From: Bacteroides pyogenes_A
GTDB lineage: Bacteria > Bacteroidota > Bacteroidia > Bacteroidales > Bacteroidaceae
Length of the DNA stretch: 64,000 nt
NCBI RefSeq assembly: GCF_048595595.1
Contig: NZ_CP184347.1
Direction: 5' to 3' (one strand)
Shown: positions 7,184 through 20,522 of the stretch, in pieces
Layout of the letters: each line of letters opens with the position of its first letter
Numbering within the stretch: the stretch's first letter is position 1
Program-made: the position numbers and the translations under genes
Notes under the pieces: model-generated
Databases searched by the model: none
Seen by the model: only the letters and a program-made list of their open reading frames with translations
Told to the model about the DNA's origin: nothing

Positions 7184-9961
7184 ATGAAAACACTTGTTCG
7201 TCTTCTCCCTCTGTTTTTGCTTCCTTTCTTTCTCGGAGCTTGCAGTCAATCTCACTTCCTCAAAGAAGAGGCCTATCGTAATAAAGTGCTCGATGATTTT
7301 GAACGAAAGAAAGAGGCTCTTCCTAACGGCGATTTATTTGCAATCTTTTCGCAAGCAGACCTTTCTGTTGCCGAAAGAGAGGCCTTGATGTTTCTTTATG
7401 CCTACATGCCGATAGGTGATTTGACAGATTACCCCGGCGAGTATTATTGGGAAAACTACCGTTTGTCGGAGCAGGCCCGAGCTGAAATGAGCTGGGGGAA
7501 GGATATTCCCGACAAGCTGTTCCGTCATTTTGTTCTTCCTGTTCGAGTGAATAATGAGAATCTCGACGACTCGCGAAGAGTGTTTTATCAGGAGTTGAAG
7601 GAGCGAGTGAAAGGGCTTTCCATGAAAGAGGCTATTCTCGAAGTGAATCATTGGTGTCATGAGAAAGTGGTATATCGCCCGAGCGATGCGCGGACCAGCT
7701 CTCCGCTTGCTTCGGTGAAAACAGCTTACGGACGTTGCGGAGAAGAGTCTACATTCACTGTAGCGGCTTTGCGATCGGTCGGTATTCCTGCTCGTCAGGT
7801 CTATACTCCTCGCTGGGCTCATACCGATGACAATCACGCATGGGTGGAAGCATGGGCTGACGGAGAATGGTATTTCTTCGGAGCTTGCGAGCCGGAGCCG
7901 GTCTTGAATCTGGGATGGTTCAATGCACCTGCCAGCCGGGGAATGTTGATGCATACCAAAGTGTTCGGACATTACGATGGTCCTGAAGAGATTATGCGTG
8001 AAACTTCCAATTATACCGAAATTAATGTGATAGACAATTATGCCCCGACAGCGAAAGTGACGGTTCGGGTTACCGATGAGAAGGGTGCGGCAGTAGCAGG
8101 GGCGAAGGTAGAATTTAAGGTTTACAACTATGCCGAGTTTTATACGGTTGCCGCCAAGCATACCGACACGGAAGGAAAAGCTGCGCTGACAGCGGGAAAG
8201 GGAGACATGCTGGTATGGGTTTCTAAGGACGGCAGATTCGGTTATCGAAAGGTTTCGTTCGATAAAGAAGATACTGTGGAAGTGGCGTTAGACCGTAAGG
8301 AAGGAGATGCTCATACGTTGGAATTGGATATAATTCCTCCTGCCGAAGGAGCGAATTTGCCGGAAGTCTCTCCCGAAATGCGTGCGGAAAATGACCGGAG
8401 ATTGGCGCAGGAAGACTCTATACGGAATGCGTACGTGGCTACCATGATGACAGAGGAGCGGGCGGAAGCTGCTTTGAAAGAGATAGACCTTGCTTCGCAC
8501 ACAAGGAGTAGCATGGTGAAGATGCTGGTTGCTTCCAGAGGCAACTATCAGACGTTGCTCGATTTTGTCCAAACTGCTCAGACTCAAGATAAGCAGGAAC
8601 TTGCCGTCGAACTTCTTCAGGCGCTTTCTGCGAAAGATTGGCGGGATGTGTCGGCAACTGTGTTGGAGGATATTATTCGTCATGCGCCTGACCCCCGGAA
8701 AGTGGGGATGGCAGCAAGTGTCAGGGTGGCTAATCAGCGCGTGGCCAATGAAATGTTAACGCCTTATCGCGGCTTTTTCAATAATGTAATTCCGCAGGCC
8801 GATGCCGAAGCATTCGTTAAGAACCCCGTCCGCTTGGTGGAATGGTGTAAGGAAAACATTAAAATAGATAATGGCTTGAACTCGCAACGTATACCAATCT
8901 CTCCGGCAGGCGTGTGGAAAGCGAAGATAGCCGATGAAAAATCTCGTGATATCTTCTTTGTGGCGATGGCTCGCACACTGGGTATACCGGCATGGATTGA
9001 TGAGGTAACGGGTAAGGTGCAGTATATGGATGAAAATCCTTTTATGGAGAATGGGAAAGAAGTCCGGTTGAAAGAAGGGCGGCTTTTTGATGTGGATTTC
9101 TTGGAAAGTGTTCCGTCGCAGGCTTCTGCTGGTCTTGTGTCCGCGACATACAAACCCGTTCCTTCTTTAGACGATCCGAAATATTACTCTCATTTTACGC
9201 TATCTGTTTTTAAAGACGGTACTTTCCGGTTGTTAAACTATGACGAGGGCGATGTTGATATGGGCGGTGGTGCGACTTGGGCCAATCTGTTGAAGCGGGG
9301 AGCAAGACTGGATGAGGGATATTATATGCTCGTCACCGGAACCCGTCTGGCCAGCGGTGCGGTTCTCTCGCGTCTTTCTTTCTTTAATGTAGCGAGTGGA
9401 GGAAGAACTGTAACTGATTTGGTGATGCGCGAGAGTAAGGATGCCGTGCAAGTTATAGGCAGTTTCAATTCGGAGTCTCTGTATCGTCCGGTAGGTACGG
9501 ATAAGGTAAGTCGGACAAGTGCTTCTTGTGGAAACGAACCAAATGAAACGGCAGGAGAATGTTCTTCCCGAAGTCTCTTACAGGCTTGTGGGCGTGGATA
9601 TTTTGTGGTCGGAATTTTAGGAGTAGGGCAGGAACCTACCAATCATGCGTTGAGGGATATTGCTGCCCGGAGTGCCGGGCTTGAAAAATGGGGACGGAAA
9701 ATCGTTCTTCTTTTCTCATCTGAAGAGCAATACAAGAAGTTCCGCCCCGATGAGTTCCCGGGGTTACCCTCTACTATTATTTATGGTATCGATATCGACA
9801 ATAGTATCCGGAAGCAGATTGTAACTTCCATGAAGCTTTCCGGTCAAACAAATCTTCCACTGTTTATCATCTCCGATACGTTCAACAGGGTGGTTTTTGT
9901 TTCGCAAGGATATACTATCGGATTGGGAGAGCAATTGCTTAAAGTGATTCACGGACTTTAA
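7184..9961 (+). CDS. Transglutaminase-like lipoprotein with C-terminal thioredoxin-like domain
   Basis: A lipoprotein of 925 residues from ATG 7184. An in-frame ATG at 7172 exists, but 7184 places MKTLVRLL at the start of the signal peptide, and the lipobox LGAC follows at about residues 17-20. The transglutaminase-type core has the catalytic Cys in YGRCGEES (about residue 185), the His in DNHAWVEAW (about 218) and then WYFFGACEPEP where the third catalytic position is expected. An Ig/Big-like carboxypeptidase-regulatory segment follows (VTVRVTDEKGAAVAGAKVEF). A second, degenerate transglutaminase-like segment occurs later (RDIFFVAMARTLGIPAWID). The last ~120 residues resemble a thioredoxin fold without CXXC (KIVLLFSSEEQYKKF, LPLFIISDTFNRVVF). 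Likely a periplasmic or surface peptide-cleaving or peptide-binding protein; the substrate is unknown. Appears monocistronic. Confidence 0.8.
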   Translation: MKTLVRLLPLFLLPFFLGACSQSHFLKEEAYRNKVLDDFERKKEALPNGDLFAIFSQADLSVAEREALMFLYAYMPIGDLTDYPGEYYWENYRLSEQARAEMSWGKDIPDKLFRHFVLPVRVNNENLDDSRRVFYQELKERVKGLSMKEAILEVNHWCHEKVVYRPSDARTSSPLASVKTAYGRCGEESTFTVAALRSVGIPARQVYTPRWAHTDDNHAWVEAWADGEWYFFGACEPEPVLNLGWFNAPASRGMLMHTKVFGHYDGPEEIMRETSNYTEINVIDNYAPTAKVTVRVTDEKGAAVAGAKVEFKVYNYAEFYTVAAKHTDTEGKAALTAGKGDMLVWVSKDGRFGYRKVSFDKEDTVEVALDRKEGDAHTLELDIIPPAEGANLPEVSPEMRAENDRRLAQEDSIRNAYVATMMTEERAEAALKEIDLASHTRSSMVKMLVASRGNYQTLLDFVQTAQTQDKQELAVELLQALSAKDWRDVSATVLEDIIRHAPDPRKVGMAASVRVANQRVANEMLTPYRGFFNNVIPQADAEAFVKNPVRLVEWCKENIKIDNGLNSQRIPISPAGVWKAKIADEKSRDIFFVAMARTLGIPAWIDEVTGKVQYMDENPFMENGKEVRLKEGRLFDVDFLESVPSQASAGLVSATYKPVPSLDDPKYYSHFTLSVFKDGTFRLLNYDEGDVDMGGGATWANLLKRGARLDEGYYMLVTGTRLASGAVLSRLSFFNVASGGRTVTDLVMRESKDAVQVIGSFNSESLYRPVGTDKVSRTSASCGNEPNETAGECSSRSLLQACGRGYFVVGILGVGQEPTNHALRDIAARSAGLEKWGRKIVLLFSSEEQYKKFRPDEFPGLPSTIIYGIDIDNSIRKQIVTSMKLSGQTNLPLFIISDTFNRVVFVSQGYTIGLGEQLLKVIHGL

Positions 9962-10161
9962 ATAGAGTGGATGAGCTTTATGGGGTAGACCGGAGATGCT
10001 CGCTATAATTCATTTCACAGTCTAAGTAAAGTATATGAATCCTATAATAAATAGGCTGGAATTGATTTGTCATCGGGACTCCTGATTTATAAGAAACGGA
10101 TGAACTTTATAATAATAGGTAGAAAAGTCCAGGGAATAGTGCAACAGGTCGTAAATTAAAT

Positions 10162-10200
10162 TGTGTCAGCAAAGTTAATACTTTATTCTTTGCTGACACA
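10162..10200 (+). terminator. Hairpin, possible terminator after the transglutaminase-like gene
   Basis: TGTGTCAGCAAAG (10162-10174) pairs perfectly with CTTTGCTGACACA (10188-10200) across a 13-base loop and is followed by GTTTGTTTTAC. It lies 200 bases after the stop codon, so the link to that gene is an inference. The remainder of 9962-10452 holds no supported gene. Confidence 0.5.
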
Positions 10201-10452
10201 GTTTGTTTTACACTACCGTGCAACAATTTCTTGGCTATTTCTTTTTTCCGAGAAAACTCCTTTTGTATTCCCCATTTATTTTTCTTTTCATGTTTCTTTG
10301 TTTTTTATTTCCTCAGTTTTTATTGTTCCCATAGGCTTGCAACCTATATAAGCGTGTAGATATATAAGGTCGGTTTGTGCATCTTGTGCCACCTTGTTTT
10401 CTTGTGTTTTTCCGTTTCACTGCGGGGAAGAGTCATTTTCTTTTAACCATTT

Positions 10453-10522
10453 ATTCGTCTTTGGTCTGTGTTTTATTCGTCTGTCGTTCGGCAGACGAAT
10501 AAAACACAGACCAAAGACGAAT
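10453..10522. repeat. Perfect 31-bp inverted repeat upstream of the rRNA operon
   Basis: Arms 10453-10483 and 10492-10522 are exact reverse complements of 31 bases with an 8-base centre (TCGTTCGG). The arm itself contains ATTCGTCT twice. There is no T-run on either side that would make it a classical terminator. It is the longest perfect palindrome seen in the window. Confidence 0.9.
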
Positions 10523-10721
10523 GGAACGCGAACGGCAGAGGGGTAAGCTGTTTAAGAGAAATTCTTGTGGGTCGAATAAACGGCGGCAATTTTTTTAGCG
10601 CCTGCTTGCGTCCTCTGCAATCGAGTTCGCCGGCAGTTTCCCTTTTGCTTTCTTTCCCTGCACTCTGCTTCCCGGCTCCTCACATGCGTAATAATCTCGC
10701 GCAGCAAGAGACCCCGTTATA

Positions 10722-11150
10722 TATATATTATATGTGTATGGCAGTCGGTGAAGGGGGCCGACAGCAACAACCGTGCATTGGAAGGTTATATATTATATAT
10801 GTATGGCAGGTTTTCGTTTTGACCGGTATATCGTATATAGGCATCGCCTGCGGCTCTTTGGATATTCCTGTCGAGGTTTAATGTATATCCTCTTTGTTGG
10901 TCCTTGTTCCCTTCTGAACCTTGTCCGCTGCGCTTTTCTCATCTGCGGGGCTTTTTTTAAATGCTCTTGCTCACACACTTTGTTTGTTCTGGCGGGGGGC
11001 AACAACAGGCGAGTAGATAGCTTGGCTTTCTTTAATGTTTTTGGTCATATATATTGTTTGTTTTTCCGAATCATCCCAACAGTCCCCCGCTTGGCTTTCT
11101 TTCATGTCTTTTCTCATCTTCCTGTCCCTTAGTCTCTTATGTTTTTCTTC
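10722..11150. repeat. Degenerate repeats spaced about 65-72 bp upstream of the rRNA promoters
   Basis: TGTATGGCAG occurs at 10735 and 10800 (65 apart), each preceded by ATATTATAT-type sequence. GCTTGGCTTTCTTT occurs at 11022 and 11089 (67 apart), with a weaker relative at 10950. TGTGTATGGCAGYCGG is also the opening of each 132-bp unit at 1759-2286, which suggests a shared ancestry of these tracts. The stretch 10523-11181 shows no supported gene. Confidence 0.5.
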
Positions 11151-11181
11151 TGCATTTTCTTTTGAAAAACTCTTTTTTATA

Positions 11182-11213
11182 TTTGGATGTTGTTTTAAAA
11201 GTATCTACTTTTG
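11182..11213 (+). promoter_or_regulatory. rRNA promoter P1 (TTTG-N20-TACTTTTG)
   Basis: TTTG at 11182-11185 and TACTTTTG at 11206-11213, separated by exactly 20 bases, fit the Bacteroides primary-sigma consensus. The following GCACCCGCTTTGCAAG resembles the sequence after P2, as expected for duplicated rRNA promoters. Confidence 0.8.
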
Positions 11214-11307
11214 CACCCGCTTTGCAAGAGAGGCAAGGCTTGAGGTTTGACATTCCGATGCTTTTTAGGCTTTAGTGATGCCTTTGAAAAAAAAACTTCT
11301 CAAAAAG

Positions 11308-11340
11308 TTTGGTTGGTATCTGAAAAAGTGCTTATCTTTG
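11308..11340 (+). promoter_or_regulatory. rRNA promoter P2 (TTTG-N21-TATCTTTG)
   Basis: TTTG at 11308-11311 and TATCTTTG at 11333-11340 with 21 bases between. CATCCGCTTTCC follows, paralleling P1. Transcription should start about 7 bases later, giving a leader of about 240 bases before 16S. Confidence 0.8.
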
Positions 11341-11385
11341 CATCCGCTTTCCTTAAAAAGGGAGCTTGGCATGAATGCCTCGTCA

Positions 11386-11396
11386 GTTCTTTGACA
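11386..11396 (+). promoter_or_regulatory. boxA-like antitermination element in the rRNA leader
   Basis: GTTCTTTGACA resembles the E. coli rrn boxA TGCTCTTTAACA and sits in the leader about 200 bases before 16S. A second copy precedes 23S at 13506, as in E. coli operons. Inferred from motif and position. Confidence 0.6.
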
Positions 11397-11589
11397 TATT
11401 GATAAACAATACAAGTAGTACAATAATATTGAACCGTCAATATTCCTGTCGCCTTTTATTTCGAGGGCGTTTCAGGTATTTTTTTTTAAGATTGAGAGTC
11501 GATAAATCGTACGGCATCCTGATCAGAGCAATGATTTTTTTTAAGTCTTCCGTTTTTTTTCGGTTTGACTTGAATGTAAGAATACTTTT

Positions 11590-13121
<1,532 letters not shown>

Positions 13122-13284
13122 GGAGCGATGCCTTCGGTTTTCACTCTCTTTATTTTTGAGACCTATTTTCGGTTTTTTATTATGTACCGCTTGTACTTGT
13201 TTATTTATAGATATTGATGTAAATAATACAAGAGAGAAGAAAGACGCCGAGCCTGTCTTTGTTATCAGGCCGCGGTTGACTGAC

Positions 13285-13358
13285 AGTCCTATAGCTCAGT
13301 TGGTTAGAGCGCTACACTGATAATGTAGAGGTCGGCAGTTCAACTCTGCCTGGGACTA
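13285..13358 (+). tRNA. tRNA-Ile (GAT)
   Basis: A 74-base cloverleaf: acceptor AGTCCTA pairs with TGGGACT, D-arm TAGCTCAGTTGGTTAGAGC, anticodon stem CTACA/TGTAG around CTGATAA (anticodon GAT), T-arm GGCAGTTCAACTCTGCC. CCA is not encoded. Located in the 16S-23S spacer, the standard position. Confidence 0.97.
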
Positions 13359-13377
13359 CTTCGAACGTTTGTTTTCG

Positions 13378-13451
13378 GGGGGATTAGCTCAGCTGGCTAG
13401 AGCACCTGCTTTGCACGCAGGGGGTCAACGGTTCGAATCCGTTATTCTCCA
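13378..13451 (+). tRNA. tRNA-Ala (TGC)
   Basis: A 74-base cloverleaf: acceptor GGGGGAT pairs with ATTCTCC, anticodon stem CCTGC/GCAGG around TTTGCAC (anticodon TGC), T-arm ACGGTTCGAATCCGT. CCA is not encoded. It follows tRNA-Ile by 19 bases in the rRNA spacer. Confidence 0.97.
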
Positions 13452-13505
13452 CTCTTGTTGCCCGGTTCGTATTGTTTTTTTCAATCCGGCCGTTATGCGA
13501 CATCC

Positions 13506-13516
13506 GATCTTTGACA
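13506..13516 (+). promoter_or_regulatory. boxA-like element before 23S
   Basis: GATCTTTGACA in the spacer about 110 bases before 23S, matching the leader copy at 11386 at nine of eleven positions. Confidence 0.5.
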
Positions 13517-13624
13517 TGATGTACAAAAAGTAAAAAACGAAAAGAGCTAAAAGTATATATCAAACCGCCTCTTTTTTTTGTTTCCGGTTTTTTCCCCGGA
13601 GGCATTTGGAAGATGTGTGTATTT

Positions 13625-16525
<2,901 letters not shown>

Positions 16526-16654
16526 TTTCTTTTCGGGAGTTTTTTTCTTTGGACTTTTCTTCTTTTAAAGGTCCTTTTATTTAAGAATCCCTTTTGTTTG
16601 GTATATTCTTTTAGCCTTGTTTTTTTCTTTTTTCTCATGTCATAACCTTTTTTC

Positions 16655-16760
16655 AGGTGGTTATAGCGCGAGGGTTCCACCTCTTCCCATTCCGAACAGA
16701 GCCGTTAAGCCTCGCCGCGCCGATGGTACTGCGTCACAGTGGGAGAGTAGGTCGCCGCCT
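16655..16760 (+). rRNA. rrf: 5S ribosomal RNA
   Basis: AGGTGGTTATAGCGCGAGGG at the start pairs with the terminal CGCCGCCT. The conserved CCACCTCTTCCCATTCCGAA, GCCGTTAAGC and GATGGTACTGC segments are present. Length about 106-110 bases. Confidence 0.93.
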
Positions 16761-16772
16761 TTTTTTGCTTGT

Positions 16773-16810
16773 ATTCCCCTCTTTTCCCTTCAAAAGGAAG
16801 AGAGGGGAAT
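16773..16810 (+). terminator. rRNA operon terminator
   Basis: ATTCCCCTCTTTTCC (16773-16787) pairs with GGAAGAGAGGGGAAT (16796-16810) with one G-T pair and a short loop, 13 bases after 5S. CTTGTTTT follows. Confidence 0.8.
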
Positions 16811-17212
16811 CTTGTTTTGGGGGGTACCTTTTCTTTTGGGGCCTTTTTGGAGCCTTTCCTTTCTGCTTTGTTCAAGTACGGATTCTTTGGAAGGCTGTGC
16901 TCTTTTCCTTTTCCGGGAACTCCTGTATGTATTGAGTGCCTTTGAGTTAAGAAAACCGATCTTCCCACCCGCGAAGCGTTGCATATTTGAATATAAAGTA
17001 TCGTCGTTGATAGAGGGGTTATTACAGAAATATCTGATAAATCGTGAAGTATTATATACCGCAAGACTTCCTTCTAATCTATATATGGACTGACTTGCTC
17101 TCTTAAAAAGCAAGATGTATCGCTTCAAGGTTATTTTTTCCTAAAAAGCTTTTTTTTTATTATTATACACGTTTTCTTTTAGTCTTTCTCTTTATTTTCT
17201 AATTGATTTTTG
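16811..17212. other. Non-coding gap between the rRNA terminator and the V-ATPase operon
   Basis: About 400 bases without a supportable gene. The ORFs here begin inside 5S or lack any start context, and the sequence is G/T-rich first and A/T-rich later. No repeat array is seen in this gap. Confidence 0.6.
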
Positions 17213-17220
17213 TAAATTTG
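17213..17220 (+). promoter_or_regulatory. Putative V-ATPase operon promoter (TAAATTTG)
   Basis: TAAATTTG matches TAnnTTTG and ends 61 bases before the ATG of subunit E. A TTTG at the usual upstream distance is missing. Confidence 0.5.
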
Positions 17221-17281
17221 GCGAAAATCTGAGGAAAGATAGATCACTTATAGAATAATCATATTAAATACTTCTGTGGAT

Positions 17282-17872
17282 ATGGAAAAAAAAATTCAAG
17301 AGTTGACCGATAAGCTTTATCAAGAAGGCGTGGAAAGAGGTAATGAAGAAGCTCAGAGACTTATCGAGAATGCTCGGGAAGAAGCAAAAAAAATTGTTGA
17401 AGATGCTGAAAAAAAAGCTGAATCAATGATTCTCTCCTCTCGAAAAGCTGCTAATGAGTTGGCAGAAAATACTAAATCGGAATTAAAATTATTTGCCGGA
17501 CAAGCAGTTAATGCCCTCAAATCAGAAATAGCGACAATGTTGACAGATAAGTTAGTAGCTGATTCTGTGAAGGAGTTTACACAAGGTAAAGATTATTTGA
17601 ATGCTTTTATTGTAGCTTTGGCATCTAAATGGAGTGTGGACGAACCTATTGTTATATCAACCAAAGATGCGGAGTCATTAAAGCAATATTTTGCAACTCA
17701 TGCAAAAGAACTATTGAATAAAGGTGTTACTATCGATCAGGTAAATGGTATTAAAACTCTCTTTACTATTTCGCCAGCAGATGGCTCTTATAAGATTAAT
17801 TTCGGAGAAGAAGAGTTCATGAATTATTTCAAAGCTTTTTTGCGTCCGCAATTAGTAGAAATGCTATTTTAA
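17282..17872 (+). CDS. V-type ATP synthase subunit E (peripheral stalk)
   Basis: A 196-residue protein forming part of the peripheral stalk that holds the catalytic head against the membrane rotor. The first ~90 residues are a charged helix rich in Glu, Lys and Ala (EAQRLIENAREEAKKIV, AEKKAESMILSSRKAA), the expected stalk coiled coil. The C-terminal ~100 residues form the head-binding domain. The start is taken at ATG 17282 giving MEKKIQELTDK; a GTG six bases upstream is less likely. First gene of a seven-gene operon, six bases before the next gene. Confidence 0.88.
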   Translation: MEKKIQELTDKLYQEGVERGNEEAQRLIENAREEAKKIVEDAEKKAESMILSSRKAANELAENTKSELKLFAGQAVNALKSEIATMLTDKLVADSVKEFTQGKDYLNAFIVALASKWSVDEPIVISTKDAESLKQYFATHAKELLNKGVTIDQVNGIKTLFTISPADGSYKINFGEEEFMNYFKAFLRPQLVEMLF

Positions 17873-17878
17873 AATATT

Positions 17879-18721
17879 ATGAGTCAATACTATTACTTGG
17901 TAGCCGGCTTACCGGATATTTCTCTTGAAGATAATAAGCTGAGCTATACGGTGGCCGATTTTAAAAAAGAGATATACGGGGACCTGTCTGCATCGGATCA
18001 AAAGTTGATAGACTTATTTTATCTTAAATTTGATAATGCGAATGTTCTGAGACTTCTCAAAGATAAAGAAGCCGCAATTGATCCGCGAGGAAATTTTTCT
18101 GCGGCAGAACTTTTTGAATATATTTCTGTTTTAAAAGAAGGTGGAGAAATCAGCTCTAAAGAGTTTCCTTCTTATTTATCTACTTTTATTTCCGATTATC
18201 TGAATGCTATTATTGAACCTATGGTGCTTCAGGAAGATTATTTGGCTGCGTTGTATTATGCGTATGCTATGGAATCCGGAAATGAGTTTGTCTCTTCGTG
18301 GTTTGAATTCAATTTAAATATCAATAATATTTTAATCGCACTTACTGCACGTAGATTTAAATGGGATTTTGCTCATAACATTGTAGGGAGTACAGATATC
18401 TCCGAAGCTTTGCGTACTTCTAATGCTCGTGACTTTGGTCTTTCCAGCGAAGTGGAATATTTTGAGAATTTGCTGAAAATAAGTGAAATAACAGAATTGG
18501 TAGAGCGGGAAAAGAAAATAGACTTTTTGCGATGGAATTGGTTGGAAAACGCTATTTTCTTTAACTATTTTACAATTGAACGTCTTTTCGCTTTTTTATT
18601 GAAACTGGAAATGGTTGAACGATGGATTTCATTAGATAGAGAAAAAGGAAATGAGTTGTTCCGCAACTTGATTGACTCGCTGAAGAACGAAATTGAAATT
18701 CCCGAAGAATTCAGAAAATAA
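17879..18721 (+). CDS. DUF2764 family protein, probable V-ATPase subunit C equivalent
   Basis: A 280-residue cytoplasmic protein starting MSQYYYLVAGLPDISLED, the signature opening of DUF2764. The family is found in V-ATPase operons of Bacteroidota and other bacteria, at the position where subunit C (the d-type rotor cap or socket) is encoded elsewhere. No other candidate for C exists in this operon, so the equivalence is inferred from position and size. Mostly helical with Trp/Phe-rich segments such as FLRWNWLENAIFFNYFTIE. It lies 6 bases after subunit E and 12 before subunit A. Confidence 0.8.
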   Translation: MSQYYYLVAGLPDISLEDNKLSYTVADFKKEIYGDLSASDQKLIDLFYLKFDNANVLRLLKDKEAAIDPRGNFSAAELFEYISVLKEGGEISSKEFPSYLSTFISDYLNAIIEPMVLQEDYLAALYYAYAMESGNEFVSSWFEFNLNINNILIALTARRFKWDFAHNIVGSTDISEALRTSNARDFGLSSEVEYFENLLKISEITELVEREKKIDFLRWNWLENAIFFNYFTIERLFAFLLKLEMVERWISLDREKGNELFRNLIDSLKNEIEIPEEFRK

Positions 18722-18733
18722 ATTAAAAAATAT

Positions 18734-20491
18734 ATGGCAACAAAAGGAACTGTTAGTGGCATTATAGCCAACATGGTAACCCTTGCTGTTGACGGACCGG
18801 TAGCGCAAAACGAGATTTGTTATATATCTATCGGTAATGATAAGTTAATGGCAGAGGTAATTAAGGTTGTAGGTTCACATGTATATGTTCAGGTATTTGA
18901 AAGTACCCGTGGACTGAAAGTGGGAGCTGAAGCCGAATTTACAGGACACATGCTTGAGGTAACAATGGGGCCGGGTATGTTATCGAAGAATTATGACGGC
19001 CTTCAGAATGATCTCGACAAAATGGAAGGGGTCTTTTTAAAAAGAGGAGAGTATACTTATCCACTGGATAAAGAGCGTATTTGGCATTTTGTGCCAGTGG
19101 TAAATGTCGGTGATAAGGTACAAGCTTTCGATTGGTTAGGGCGAGTGGATGAGAACTTTCAACCACTGAAAATCATGGTTCCGTTTACAATGAAAGGTAC
19201 GGCTACCGTGAAATCAATCGAGTCTGAAGGTGACTACAAGATCGAAGACACAATCGCTGTTTTGACAGATGAAGAGGGAAATGATATCTCTGTGAATATG
19301 ATTCAAAAGTGGCCGGTAAAGCGGGCAATGGTTAATTACAAAGAGAAACCGCGTCCTTTTAAACTTTTGGAAACCGGAGTACGAGTAATAGATACTCTAA
19401 ATCCTATTGTAGAGGGTGGGACAGGGTTTATTCCCGGCCCGTTTGGTACGGGTAAAACAGTTCTTCAGCATGCAATCTCTAAACAAGCGGAGGCAGATAT
19501 TGTTATTATTGCTGCTTGTGGTGAACGTGCTAATGAGGTTGTGGAAATCTTTACAGAGTTTCCAGAATTGATTGATCCACACACCGGAAGAAAATTGATG
19601 GAACGTACTATCATTATTGCAAATACTTCTAATATGCCGGTGGCTGCACGTGAAGCATCTGTTTATACAGCTATGACGTTGGCGGAATACTACCGTTCGA
19701 TGGGACTGAAAGTTTTATTAATGGCTGATTCCACTTCTCGCTGGGCCCAAGCTTTGCGTGAAATGTCTAATCGTATGGAAGAGCTACCGGGACCAGATGC
19801 CTTCCCGATGGATATCTCTGCCATAATTTCTAACTTCTATGGTCGAGCCGGCTATGTGAAGTTGAATAACGGAGAAACCGGGTCTATTACTTTTATAGGG
19901 ACGGTATCGCCAGCCGGAGGTAATTTAAAAGAGCCGGTGACAGAAAATACGAAAAAGGTGGCTCGTTGTTTTTATGCGTTGGAGCAGGAGCGGGCTGATA
20001 GAAAACGTTATCCGGCAGTCAATCCTATTGATTCATATTCAAAATATATAGAATATCCTGAATTTGCCGATTATATTAAAAATCATATCAATGATGAATG
20101 GATAGGTAAGGTTAATGAGCTTAAAACACGCTTGCAGCGAGGAAAGGAAATTGCGGAGCAGATTAATATCTTGGGCGATGATGGTGTGCCCGTAGAATAT
20201 CACGTAACTTTCTGGAAGTCAGAACTGATTGATTTTGTTATACTGCAACAGGATGCTTTTGATGAAATTGATGCGGTAACTCCTATGGAGCGACAAGTGG
20301 CTATTTTGAATATGGTGATTGATATTTGCCATACGGATTTTGAATTTGAAAACTTCAATACAGTAATGGATTACTTTAAGAGTATGATTAATATCTGTAA
20401 ACAAATGAACTACTCTGTATTCCAGTCCGAGAAATATAATGAATTCCAACAAGAGTTGAAAGAGTTGATTGCTGAAAGAAGTGTGAAATAG
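18734..20491 (+). CDS. V-type ATP synthase subunit A (catalytic)
   Basis: The 585-residue nucleotide-hydrolysing or -synthesising subunit. N-terminal beta-barrel (ATKGTVSGIIANMVTLAVDG), the non-homologous insert typical of V/A-type A subunits (about residues 110-190), then the Walker A motif GPFGTGKTV with Lys241 and Thr242, GERANEV, and the Walker B region KVLLMADSTSRWAQALREMS. The length is normal for bacterial V-type A subunits (about 580-590). Co-directional with the rest of the operon, with a 31-base gap to subunit B. Confidence 0.97.
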   Translation: MATKGTVSGIIANMVTLAVDGPVAQNEICYISIGNDKLMAEVIKVVGSHVYVQVFESTRGLKVGAEAEFTGHMLEVTMGPGMLSKNYDGLQNDLDKMEGVFLKRGEYTYPLDKERIWHFVPVVNVGDKVQAFDWLGRVDENFQPLKIMVPFTMKGTATVKSIESEGDYKIEDTIAVLTDEEGNDISVNMIQKWPVKRAMVNYKEKPRPFKLLETGVRVIDTLNPIVEGGTGFIPGPFGTGKTVLQHAISKQAEADIVIIAACGERANEVVEIFTEFPELIDPHTGRKLMERTIIIANTSNMPVAAREASVYTAMTLAEYYRSMGLKVLLMADSTSRWAQALREMSNRMEELPGPDAFPMDISAIISNFYGRAGYVKLNNGETGSITFIGTVSPAGGNLKEPVTENTKKVARCFYALEQERADRKRYPAVNPIDSYSKYIEYPEFADYIKNHINDEWIGKVNELKTRLQRGKEIAEQINILGDDGVPVEYHVTFWKSELIDFVILQQDAFDEIDAVTPMERQVAILNMVIDICHTDFEFENFNTVMDYFKSMINICKQMNYSVFQSEKYNEFQQELKELIAERSVK

Positions 20492-20522
20492 TAATTTGTA
20501 AATAGCTAAATGAGATTATAGA

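Noticed and set aside
16617..17093. 158-codon ORF overlapping 5S and its terminator
   Set aside because: It begins upstream of 5S, runs through the rRNA gene and terminator stem, and shows no protein-like composition.
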